Shown one piece after another: positions 1 to 6,093 of a stretch of DNA of 6,093 nt. The position numbers were made by a program, and so were the translations under genes. The stretch's first letter is position 1. Each line of letters starts with the position of its first letter. Source of the DNA: DAOUGC01 sp034429695 (GTDB lineage Bacteria; Chloroflexota; Anaerolineae; Anaerolineales; Anaerolineaceae); contig DAOUGC010000289.1 in the NCBI GenBank assembly GCA_034429695.1, positions 1 to 6,093 of the forward strand. Direction: 5' to 3'. The notes beneath the pieces were generated by a model. It saw nothing but the letters and a program-made list of their open reading frames with translations. It had not been told where the DNA came from and made no database searches.

Positions 1-11
1 TCATCTATCAC

Positions 12-18
12 GGGAGGT
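12..18 (+). promoter_or_regulatory. Ribosome binding site of the AOR gene
   Basis: GGGAGGT sits just upstream of the ATG at 22, with only three or four bases between its core and the start codon. It is a strong anti-16S match with rather tight spacing. It supports the chosen start even though the reading frame stays open to the left edge of the window. Confidence 0.65.
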
Positions 19-21
19 ATC

Positions 22-1728
22 ATGCTTATCTGGCGGGTAGACCTGCATTCCAGGATGTTGAGAAAAGAACCAGTCCCACCGGAGTGGCGAGCCTTGGGTG
101 GGCGCGGGCTGATTGCCCGTATCCTGCTGGATGAGCTTTCCCCGGAGACCTCTCCTCTGTCTCCGGGGAATAAATTAATCTTCACTCCCGGATTGTTATG
201 CGGCTACCGAATATCATCCTGCGACCGGGTTTCGGTGGGCGTCAAAAGCCCCATGACGGGTGGCATAAAAGAGAGCAACGCCGGTGGAACCACCGGGCTG
301 CATATGGCCCGCCTTGGCATGAAAGCCCTTATCATTGAAAATTCCCCTGCCCAAGGGTGGTGGCTTCTCCACTTGCATGATGACCAGGCTGACTTTTTGC
401 CGGCTGACGACCTGATCAATTTGGGCGTATATCAAACCGCATCAATGTTGCGCGAGAGATTCGGCTCAAAGGCAGCCATATCCATCATTGGCCCCGCCGG
501 TGAACGTCAGTATCTGGCTGCAGGTATCGCCAATTTGGATAAAGACGGCGTTCCGTCGCGGTTTAATGCCAGGGGTGGTGTTGGCGCGGTCATGGGATCA
601 AAACGCATCAAAGCCATCATCTTTGATGGCACCAACAGACCATTTCCTCAGCCGGTTGATCCGGTGGGTTTTAAAACTGCACTCAAGTTCTTCCTTAAAG
701 AATTGATGGATCACCCCCAGACGGCGGTCTACCATGATTTTGGCACAGCCGGTGTCGCCCAGTTATGCAATCGTCTTGGCGCTTTACCCACCCACAACTT
801 CCACTACGGCCAAAATGATCAGGTGGAGCAATTCTCCGGTGAAACCCTCCGACAAACCCTGTTGGAGCGTCCCGGACGCAGTACCCCCACCCACGCTTGC
901 ATGCCAGGCTGTGTCATACAGTGTTCCAATGTCTATTGTGATGAAAATGGCGAAGAGATTGTTGCGCCGCTGGAATATGAAACGATTGGTCTGATGGGAT
1001 CCAATCTGGACATCAATAACCTTGATGATATTGCACGTTTAAACCACGCAGCCAATGATCTCGGTGTGGATACCATCGATCTCGGCGCAGCGCTTGGCCT
1101 CGCCGCCGAAGCGGGGTTGTTTCAGTTCGGCGATGTCAATGGCGCCCTCGCGCTGATCGACGAAATATGGCAGGGAACGCAGCTTGGCACAGCTTTGGGT
1201 GGCGGCGCAGCCGCAACCGGGAAGGCGCTCGGTACAACCCGCATACCAGCCGTGAAAGGTCAGGCCCTTTCAGCTTACGATCCGCGTGCCATCAAAGGCA
1301 CTGGCATCACCTACGCCACCTCACCCCAGGGTGGCGACCATACATCCGGCCTTACCATCCGTGCGCGAGTCAATCACCTGGACCCGGCGGGACAAAAAGA
1401 GTTATCCACCAACGCACAGATGAACATGGCCGGATACGACACCCTGGGCGCCTGCATCTTCGCCGGGTTTGGTTTTGCCGCCGCACAGGGCGTCATCCGC
1501 GACTTGCTCAATACCATCCATGGCTGGGATGTATCAGACAACATACTGCAAGACCTGGGCAACGAAACCTTAATCCTTGAGCACCGCTTCAATCGTCTGC
1601 ACGGCTTAACCCCGGCCGATGACCGTCTTCCTGACTGGCTTCTTAATGAACCACTACACCCCAATAACAGCGTGTTTGATGTGCCACAGACCGATCTGGA
1701 TGCCACCAGCGCGCAATTCACAGGTTGA
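22..1728 (+). CDS. Aldehyde:ferredoxin oxidoreductase family protein (tungsten/molybdopterin enzyme)
   Basis: This 568-residue protein belongs to the AOR family, whose members oxidise aldehydes to carboxylic acids with ferredoxin as acceptor, using a bis-pterin tungsten (sometimes molybdenum) cofactor and one [4Fe-4S] cluster, usually in the cytoplasm of anaerobes. The N-terminal domain (about 1-205) shows GGRGL (26-30), a KSPMTGGIKESNAGG block (75-89) and RGGVGAVMGSK (184-194), the usual pterin-binding stretches. The C-terminal domain carries Cys293, Cys297 and Cys301, the EYET segment (318-321), LGVDTID (347-353), His440 in GGDHTSG, and DTLGAC (473-478), whose Cys478 should be the fourth cluster ligand. 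Length is slightly below the usual 600 or so residues, with no domain missing. The first cysteine spacing is CX3CX3C, whereas the classical archaeal enzyme has CX2CX3C. The start is supported by the Shine-Dalgarno site and by the typical RVDL opening. The next gene begins three bases after the stop. The substrate cannot be read from the sequence, and no ferredoxin or cofactor gene is in the window. Confidence 0.93.
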   Translation: MLIWRVDLHSRMLRKEPVPPEWRALGGRGLIARILLDELSPETSPLSPGNKLIFTPGLLCGYRISSCDRVSVGVKSPMTGGIKESNAGGTTGLHMARLGMKALIIENSPAQGWWLLHLHDDQADFLPADDLINLGVYQTASMLRERFGSKAAISIIGPAGERQYLAAGIANLDKDGVPSRFNARGGVGAVMGSKRIKAIIFDGTNRPFPQPVDPVGFKTALKFFLKELMDHPQTAVYHDFGTAGVAQLCNRLGALPTHNFHYGQNDQVEQFSGETLRQTLLERPGRSTPTHACMPGCVIQCSNVYCDENGEEIVAPLEYETIGLMGSNLDINNLDDIARLNHAANDLGVDTIDLGAALGLAAEAGLFQFGDVNGALALIDEIWQGTQLGTALGGGAAATGKALGTTRIPAVKGQALSAYDPRAIKGTGITYATSPQGGDHTSGLTIRARVNHLDPAGQKELSTNAQMNMAGYDTLGACIFAGFGFAAAQGVIRDLLNTIHGWDVSDNILQDLGNETLILEHRFNRLHGLTPADDRLPDWLLNEPLHPNNSVFDVPQTDLDATSAQFTG

Positions 1729-1731
1729 TCC

Positions 1732-3591
1732 ATGACCAGACCGCAAGAAATCTCCTCCCCTGTTGACCACCGGCCCATTTATTTGTGGGCAGGTCCTGGA
1801 ACCATCCGCATGAACCGTCTGAAATTTATGAACGCACCAGTGGATGAGCCTGTGCATTTATCCGCACACGAAGCGCAGGATGCCAAAGTTGTGGTCGAAC
1901 AGGCTGGCTGCAATGTCATCTACCTTACCTACAACTGGGGCTTTCCTCCAGAGGTGGAGGAGGAGGACTGGCAATCTTTTCAAACAGCGGTGAAGCATTA
2001 CCAGTCAGCCGGCGCGAAGGTATTTGGGTACATCCAGACCTCCAACTGCGTGGTGGATGGCAGTTTCAAGGAGAAGGATTGGTATGCGCTTACCCCAAAG
2101 GGCAAACCGGTTTTCTATTACACCGGTCGGCACATGACCTGCTGGAACCACCCGGAATGGCAGACACAACTTCACAAAATGATCACCGGCATCATTGCCA
2201 GCGGCGCAGATGGTGTATTTTTTGACAATCCGTGGTATGGAAGCCAGCCGTTGCATCTTGCCGGAACCTGGTTCGGTTCGGCGGGCTGTTACTGTCCACG
2301 TTGTCAGGAGCTTTACCTGAAGGATACCGGTGAACCCATTCCCACTTCAATCCAGATGGACTCTGCCGGTATTCAATATCTCCGCTGGCGCGCCAACCAG
2401 GCTGCACAGGTTCTGGCGGATCTGGCAGCCTTTGCCCGTTCGATAAAACCGGATGTACTGGTATCAGTCAATAACTTTGATGCGGTCATGCGAAACAGCC
2501 ACCTGATTTACGGCATAGACCTGCAGGCCGTAGCTGGGTTTCAAGATGTCATGATGATTGAAGATTACGGCCTGCCAGGTTATCAGGACCATCTGCCGGC
2601 AAGATTGACCAATAACGCCCTCACCGTCCGCACTGCCAGGGCGCTTTGCGGACAAACTCCCATCAGCGTTGACCCATACGACCATGGAATTGGTTTTGAC
2701 CAGGTGTATCCTTCCCGGCGCTTTCAACAGGCCATAGCCGAGGCTGCCGCGCTTGGAGCATCCAACGTTGTCAAAGGAACCGAATTTGTTGACGAACAGG
2801 GTTGTTTCACCCTTTTAACTGCGGCAAAATATGATGATGAAAGAAAGGCAATCGGCCGTTACAACTCATGGATTGCTGAACATCGTCAGCTATTCCAACA
2901 ATCCCGAACCAACCTTGCACGGGTGGCCTTATTGCATCCCGGGGATCAGCTCTGGCAACGCTGGGACGAACTGGCGCCGCTGTTTTTTGGCGCTGGCCAG
3001 GCGCTGTTGGCCAGTGGGATTCCATTTCAGGTGGTAATGAACGGGGCAATACCAGAACAGATTGATACGTTGTTGACATTTATCCCGCAGTCTGAATCTC
3101 CCGCTCAGAAGGTCAACCTCATTCGGGTCGACCGGCTTCCTGGCTGGAGCCTTCCTGAACAGAAGAAATCACCCGCCATTTTGCATAAAGCTCTCGAATG
3201 GGGCTTACTCTCAGCCTACTCGCTGTATTTCTCAAGCCGCATTGCCAGGTCGTTGCTCGACGCTGCCGGAGTGATGAAGTTATTCACCGGTTCGCCACTA
3301 TTTAACATTCCGGATGGAGACAGAATCAACACCCTCGTCAGTCAGCTTCCCCCCACGGCGCCCATCGTTCGCAGCGCAGCGCCAGTGTTAATCGAAGTCT
3401 GGCAGGCTGGAGATGAAACCCAAATCCATCTGATGAATTACAGCCATGCGCCTCAAACGGTACAGGTTCTCCTCGATCGACCCCGTTCAGGTGAATGTCT
3501 GTCACCCGACCATGAAGACAGCCTGTCAGTGGAAGGTGAGGTTATCGAAATCGCCCTCGACATCTATGCAATATTACGCTTGCGAAAATAA
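1732..3591 (+). CDS. Glycoside-hydrolase-like TIM-barrel protein with C-terminal accessory domains
   Basis: This 619-residue protein looks like one of the 'hypothetical glycosyl hydrolase' (GHL6-like) barrel families related to GH42-type enzymes; the substrate is unknown. Eight barrel strands can be proposed: YLWAGPG (17-23), NVIYLTYNW (61-69), KVFGYIQTS (96-104), GVFFDNPW (161-168), VLVSVNNFD (242-250), DVMMIEDYG (272-280), PISVDPYD (310-317) and SNVVKGTEF (344-352). Asp165 after strand 4 and Glu277/Asp278 after strand 6 are candidate catalytic acids (inference). Cys186, Cys188 and Cys191 form a CYCPRC cluster after strand 4, which may bind zinc or stabilise the loop. Residues about 395-520 resemble the Rossmann-like trimerisation domain that follows GH42-type barrels, and about 548-619 looks like a small beta-sandwich (VWQAGDETQIHLMNYS). 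There is no signal peptide, so it is probably cytoplasmic. Starting three bases after the AOR stop with only a weak ribosome site (AGGTTGAT), it is probably translated by coupling. The start at 1732 is preferred over Met27 (1810) because the first barrel strand lies before Met27. Confidence 0.72.
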   Translation: MTRPQEISSPVDHRPIYLWAGPGTIRMNRLKFMNAPVDEPVHLSAHEAQDAKVVVEQAGCNVIYLTYNWGFPPEVEEEDWQSFQTAVKHYQSAGAKVFGYIQTSNCVVDGSFKEKDWYALTPKGKPVFYYTGRHMTCWNHPEWQTQLHKMITGIIASGADGVFFDNPWYGSQPLHLAGTWFGSAGCYCPRCQELYLKDTGEPIPTSIQMDSAGIQYLRWRANQAAQVLADLAAFARSIKPDVLVSVNNFDAVMRNSHLIYGIDLQAVAGFQDVMMIEDYGLPGYQDHLPARLTNNALTVRTARALCGQTPISVDPYDHGIGFDQVYPSRRFQQAIAEAAALGASNVVKGTEFVDEQGCFTLLTAAKYDDERKAIGRYNSWIAEHRQLFQQSRTNLARVALLHPGDQLWQRWDELAPLFFGAGQALLASGIPFQVVMNGAIPEQIDTLLTFIPQSESPAQKVNLIRVDRLPGWSLPEQKKSPAILHKALEWGLLSAYSLYFSSRIARSLLDAAGVMKLFTGSPLFNIPDGDRINTLVSQLPPTAPIVRSAAPVLIEVWQAGDETQIHLMNYSHAPQTVQVLLDRPRSGECLSPDHEDSLSVEGEVIEIALDIYAILRLRK

Positions 3592-3610
3592 GCTTTGCCC
3601 TTCCAATGAT

Positions 3611-3639
3611 TTGACATCCCCCACCAGATCCGTTATACC
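3611..3639 (+). promoter_or_regulatory. Candidate sigma70-type promoter before the DJ-1/PfpI gene
   Basis: A perfect TTGACA at 3611-3616 is followed after 17 bases by TATACC at 3634-3639, which matches four of six -10 positions but lacks the conserved final T. Transcription would begin near 3646, directly before the Shine-Dalgarno site, giving a leader of only about 14 bases. It lies in the only sizeable non-coding gap between the two gene pairs, which suits a second transcription unit. No terminator hairpin is visible between 3592 and 3640, so read-through from the upstream pair is also likely. Confidence 0.45.
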
Positions 3640-3647
3640 TTGGGATT

Positions 3648-3655
3648 GGAGGTGA
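3648..3655 (+). promoter_or_regulatory. Strong ribosome binding site of the DJ-1/PfpI gene
   Basis: GGAGGTGA is an eight-base match to the anti-Shine-Dalgarno sequence, ending four bases before the ATG at 3660. It is the best ribosome site in the window and fixes the start of the gene. Confidence 0.8.
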
Positions 3656-3659
3656 ACCA

Positions 3660-4190
3660 ATGAAACTTAAAGGGCGGAAAATACTGGCTTTGCTTGCCAA
3701 TGATTTTGAAGATCTGGAGTTTTGGGTACCGGTGATGCGCTTGCGCGAAGAAGGCGCCCTGGTGGTGGTGGCTGCCGAAAAAGCCGGTGAAAGCTATACC
3801 GGCAAGCACGGGGTTCCGGCAAAATCAGACATTCGTTTTGAAGACGTGGACGCAGCAGATTACGACGGTGTCATCATCCCGGGTGGTTGGGCGCCTGATA
3901 AACTGCGCCGTTTTGCTGCCGTGAAGAATTGTGTCAAAGCCATGTACGATCAGGGCAGGATTGTCGGCATGATATGCCACGCCGGTCTGGTCGGTATCAG
4001 CGCTGGTATTGTGAACGGAGGTCAGGCAACCGGATCAGAAGGGATTAAGGACGATTTGATCAACGCCGGAGCGGATTGGAAGAACGAACCTGCCTTCCGT
4101 ACGGGCAATATCGTCTGGGGTCGGGTCGTTCCGGATATTCCCGATTATTGCCGCGAACTGATCAATGCACTCACGGAAACCGCAGCCTGA
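3660..4190 (+). CDS. DJ-1/PfpI family protein (PfpI-like)
   Basis: This 176-residue protein is a single DJ-1/PfpI domain of normal length for the PfpI subgroup. Such proteins have been described as intracellular proteases, glyoxalases, deglycases or stress chaperones, so the reaction here is open. The nucleophile elbow GMICHAG (103-109) supplies Cys106 and His107. The NDFEDLE segment (14-20) supplies Glu17, equivalent to the glutamate that contacts the catalytic cysteine in the PfpI structure. PGGWAPD (74-80) corresponds to the usual PGGRAPE loop with Trp in place of Arg. The KDDLINAGADW stretch (130-140) and the PDIPDYCREL end (158-167) are also typical of the subgroup. No signal peptide or membrane segment is present, so it is cytoplasmic and probably oligomeric. 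Its TGA overlaps the ATG of the phosphoesterase gene by one base, implying translational coupling. A strong Shine-Dalgarno site defines the start. Confidence 0.92.
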   Translation: MKLKGRKILALLANDFEDLEFWVPVMRLREEGALVVVAAEKAGESYTGKHGVPAKSDIRFEDVDAADYDGVIIPGGWAPDKLRRFAAVKNCVKAMYDQGRIVGMICHAGLVGISAGIVNGGQATGSEGIKDDLINAGADWKNEPAFRTGNIVWGRVVPDIPDYCRELINALTETAA

Positions 4191-5338
4191 TGGAACACAC
4201 CGAACTGGACTTCTCTGACCGAAAAAACTTTCCCGGTACATCCGGGAACTTTTTTGACATCCTCATTCACACCTGGGACATCATCAACCGCATCCCAGCC
4301 CCCCTGTATGCACTGGTTTTGCTTGCCGGGGCATTCCTCTCTGCGTGGTTCAACTGGCAACTGGCGCTGATCATCTGGGCATTTTTTTTGTTGGACTGGC
4401 TGCTGCTCTCCCTGCTGCCGGTGCTCAGGGTCTCCCACGGTCCCGCAAAGCCCCCTGTGCTCATGCTGGCAGGCATGCGCGGAGTGATCTACCTGATCCC
4501 ATTTGCCCTGCCAATACGAATCGCAATTCAGTTGATTGGCACAGCCCTGGTGGCATACGGCTTCATCATTGAACCCCGCAAGGTGGGGTTGACACGTAAA
4601 AAACATCGCACAGCAAAAATTAATACCCAACGTCCCATTACCTTGCTCCACCTTGGCGATCTGCATGTGGAACGCATTACAACGCGCGAAAAACAGCTTC
4701 TTGATGCCATTGAAACCTTGCAACCTGACCTCATCGTATTTACCGGAGACATCCTCAATCTATCTTACCTGAAGGATCCTCAGGCACATGCTGCCGCCAG
4801 GGAGATCATGGCAAAATGGAACGCCCCCCTTGGCGTTTACGGTGTCAGCGGTAGCCCGGCTGTTGATCTTGAGGAGATATGGCCAGATCTGACCCGGGAT
4901 CTGCCGGTTCACTGGCTGCATAATGAGCAGGTCAGGGTTAACACTCCGGCGGGTGACATATGCATCACCGGCATGTACTGCTCACACAAACCATTTGTTG
5001 ACACTCCTGAGCTTGAAAAGCTCGCCGGTAACCTGTCACACGACGATCTCAACATCCTGCTGTATCACAGCCCCGATCTCGCTCCGGCTGCGGCACGACT
5101 TGGGTTTGATATGCAATTCTCTGGTCATACCCACGGTGGACAGGTTCGCCTGCCTTTCTACGGGGCGTTGTTCACCGCTTCTTTGTACGGGAAAAGGTAC
5201 GAGAGCGGCCAGATAACCGTTGGCGACATGGTTTTGTATGTTACCCGCGGGATAGGATTGGAAGGTTCAGGCGCGCCGCGTGTTCGCCTGTTTTGCCCAC
5301 CTGAAATCATTCTATGGGAAATTGGTGCGGGAGTATAA
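4190..5338 (+). CDS. Membrane-anchored calcineurin-like metallophosphoesterase (YkuE/YaeI-like), motif III atypical
   Basis: This 382-residue protein has about four hydrophobic segments (roughly 38-56, 58-80, 89-106 and 107-127) followed by a soluble phosphoesterase domain (about 148-380). That architecture resembles YkuE/YaeI-type enzymes, some of which act on lipid-linked substrates. Visible metal-site motifs are GDLH (Asp157, His159), TGD (Asp187), LLYHSPD (His293) and GHTHGGQ (His313, His315). The usual GNHD/E motif expected near residue 221 is replaced by GSPA within GVYGVSGSPAVD, so one metal ligand (Asn) and the catalytic His are absent, although the frame is intact and neighbouring sequence aligns normally. 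Activity is therefore uncertain. The ATG at 4190 overlaps the upstream TGA in TGATG. An open extension back to 4076 would overlap the DJ-1/PfpI gene out of frame and is rejected. A later start, such as TTG 4319, would cut the first membrane segment. A terminator-like hairpin lies in codons 14-22. Confidence 0.85.
   Translation: MEHTELDFSDRKNFPGTSGNFFDILIHTWDIINRIPAPLYALVLLAGAFLSAWFNWQLALIIWAFFLLDWLLLSLLPVLRVSHGPAKPPVLMLAGMRGVIYLIPFALPIRIAIQLIGTALVAYGFIIEPRKVGLTRKKHRTAKINTQRPITLLHLGDLHVERITTREKQLLDAIETLQPDLIVFTGDILNLSYLKDPQAHAAAREIMAKWNAPLGVYGVSGSPAVDLEEIWPDLTRDLPVHWLHNEQVRVNTPAGDICITGMYCSHKPFVDTPELEKLAGNLSHDDLNILLYHSPDLAPAAARLGFDMQFSGHTHGGQVRLPFYGALFTASLYGKRYESGQITVGDMVLYVTRGIGLEGSGAPRVRLFCPPEIILWEIGAGV
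4230..4255 (+). terminator. Intrinsic-terminator-like hairpin inside the phosphoesterase gene
   Basis: TTCCCGG (4230-4236) pairs perfectly with CCGGGAA (4242-4248) around a five-base loop, TACAT, and is followed by C and six T residues (4250-4255). The six A residues at 4222-4227 can pair with the T tract, so the element could act in both directions. It lies 40 bases after the DJ-1/PfpI stop, the usual place for that gene's terminator, but within codons 14-22 of the phosphoesterase gene. Ribosomes translating that gene would prevent folding, so conditional termination is possible (inference). Confidence 0.6.
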
Positions 5339-5339
5339 T
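5334..5339 (+). promoter_or_regulatory. Candidate -10 element for the aminopeptidase gene
   Basis: A perfect TATAAT overlaps the TAA stop of the phosphoesterase gene and would place a transcription start near 5346, giving a leader of about 38 bases. No good -35 box lies at 16-18 bases upstream (TCTATG at the 17-base position) and there is no extended TG element, so this is only a moderate candidate. The 45-base gap shows no terminator. Confidence 0.35.
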
Positions 5340-5372
5340 CCATCTAGGGAAACACATCAACCTTTCCATTTC

Positions 5373-5379
5373 GGGAGAA
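5373..5379 (+). promoter_or_regulatory. Ribosome binding site of the aminopeptidase gene
   Basis: GGGAGAA, with its GGGAG core ending six bases before the ATG at 5384, is a well-placed Shine-Dalgarno site. It favours this start over the in-frame ATG at 5414, which has no comparable site. Confidence 0.7.
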
Positions 5380-5383
5380 CTGG

Positions 5384-6093
5384 ATGTCAAACAACAAGAA
5401 TCGTAGTTTTTCAATGGCCATTGCGCCAGCCAATCAATCATTGCCGGCAGTTGAAGTGGTGTTGATGCCTGCGCCAGAAAAAGCAACTCCTGGCTCGGCT
5501 TCCACCAACGCAGGTGAAATTGTCCTGCTAAAGGACGGGGACAAATTCAAGGCAATGATTTCCCTTGGAGAAACCAAAAAGATCATTACCGACACCTACC
5601 GCATCGCCGGCGGCGGGTTGGTGAAATGGCTCAGGAAAAATGGCATCGAACAGGCATGGATGGATGTTTCGCCATTTGCCACTTGTGGCGTGTCCAACGC
5701 GCTGGTTGCTTTCATGGAAGGTCTCCATCTGGGGGCTTATGAGTTCAAGCAATATAAAAGCAAGAAAAGCGAAGACAGCAATGTCAGCCTGTTGCTGGTC
5801 AATGCCCTCCCACAGGTGCAGGATCTGCTGAACCGTGTCGAAATCATCACCACAGCCGTCAACCTATCCCGCTCATGGGCACATGAACCGGCCAATATCA
5901 TTAATCCGGTGACACTGGCTGATCGGGTGGTCGCCCTTGGCGCAGAATTTGGACTGAAGGTTACGATCCTGGATGATACCCAACTGCAGTCCATGAACGC
6001 CGGTGGTATTTTCTCGGTTGGAAAAGGCAGCCAGTCTGGCCCACGTATGATTGTGATTGAACACCCGGGCAAGGGTGGGAAAGCCGGTCAGAA
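5384..6093 (+). CDS. M17 leucyl aminopeptidase, N-terminal part (cut by window end)
   Basis: The reading frame is open from ATG 5384 to the window edge, giving 236 residues with no stop. M17 enzymes are cytoplasmic, usually hexameric, two-metal exopeptidases that remove N-terminal amino acids from peptides, and they are normally near 500 residues, so roughly half is present. Residues about 20-160 form the variable N-terminal domain, and the start of the conserved catalytic domain is recognisable: SRSWAHEPANIINP (162-175) matches the family's linker motif, and GGIFSVGKGSQSGPRMIVIEH (207-227) matches the strand preceding the metal site. The metal-binding lysine and aspartates lie beyond the window, so catalytic competence cannot be judged. 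No signal peptide is seen; the N-terminus is polar (MSNNKNRS). It follows the phosphoesterase by 45 bases and may have its own promoter. A multifunctional PepA-like role in DNA binding is not indicated. Confidence 0.88.
   Translation, partial: MSNNKNRSFSMAIAPANQSLPAVEVVLMPAPEKATPGSASTNAGEIVLLKDGDKFKAMISLGETKKIITDTYRIAGGGLVKWLRKNGIEQAWMDVSPFATCGVSNALVAFMEGLHLGAYEFKQYKSKKSEDSNVSLLLVNALPQVQDLLNRVEIITTAVNLSRSWAHEPANIINPVTLADRVVALGAEFGLKVTILDDTQLQSMNAGGIFSVGKGSQSGPRMIVIEHPGKGGKAGQ

Noticed and set aside
1167..1580. Alternative + strand frame inside the AOR gene
   Set aside because: Its His/Arg/Pro-rich product is a frame-shadow of the conserved AOR C-terminal domain.
1374..1778. Minus-strand open frame over the AOR/hydrolase junction
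   Set aside because: It spans two clear genes on the other strand and its product shows no recognisable motif.
4076..4189. Upstream extension of the phosphoesterase frame to an earlier ATG
   Set aside because: It would overlap the end of the well-supported DJ-1/PfpI gene by over 100 bases and adds a low-complexity Arg-rich stretch unlike the family; TGATG at 4188-4192 is the natural start.
3610..4262. TTTGACATCC present twice (3610-3619 and 4253-4262)
   Set aside because: A shared 10-mer is expected by chance in a window of this size, and the flanking bases differ.
4254..4284. Second perfect TTGACA, after the hairpin T tract
   Set aside because: No acceptable -10 element follows at 16-18 bases; the nearest match (CATCAT) needs 19 bases. 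It is also within coding sequence.
4145..4723. Long open frame on the minus strand (192 codons)
   Set aside because: It lies antisense to the membrane part of the phosphoesterase; its Gln- and Cys-rich product is what antisense reading of Leu/Ala-rich codons gives, and no domain is recognisable.

Overview
The window holds five protein-coding genes, all on the + strand and closely packed. Four are complete and the fifth runs off the right edge. No RNA gene, CRISPR array, insertion sequence, integrase or attachment-site signal was seen. By family content (a tungsten/molybdopterin aldehyde:ferredoxin oxidoreductase, a DJ-1/PfpI protein, a membrane-anchored calcineurin-like phosphoesterase and an M17 leucyl aminopeptidase) and its moderately GC-rich bacterial style with clear Shine-Dalgarno sites, this looks like a chromosomal piece of an anaerobic or facultative bacterium. 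Anaerolineae-type Chloroflexota is my best guess, but it is an impression from protein style and not demonstrated here.

Layout. Positions 22-1728 encode an AOR-family oxidoreductase with its pterin-site motifs and four candidate Fe-S cysteines. Three bases later, 1732-3591 encodes a glycoside-hydrolase-like TIM-barrel protein with extra C-terminal domains, so the two almost certainly share one mRNA. A 68-base gap (3592-3659) contains a good candidate sigma70-type promoter and a strong ribosome binding site. A DJ-1/PfpI protein (3660-4190) follows. Its stop codon overlaps the start of a membrane-anchored metallophosphoesterase (4190-5338) in a TGATG junction. A 45-base gap with a perfect TATAAT and a ribosome binding site then leads into a leucyl aminopeptidase (5384 to the window end).

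How the genes may work together. The first pair suggests a carbohydrate-processing protein co-made with an aldehyde oxidoreductase; that the oxidoreductase acts on a product of the hydrolase-like protein is inference only. The second pair (DJ-1/PfpI plus phosphoesterase) is translationally coupled. The junction is unusual because a textbook intrinsic-terminator hairpin lies inside the first 66 bases of the phosphoesterase gene, so its expression may depend on ribosomes passing from the upstream gene. The phosphoesterase also lacks the family's Asn-His motif while keeping the other metal-site motifs. These two points, and the AOR/hydrolase pairing, are the most interesting items. I see no defence, mobile or otherwise obviously novel multi-gene system.
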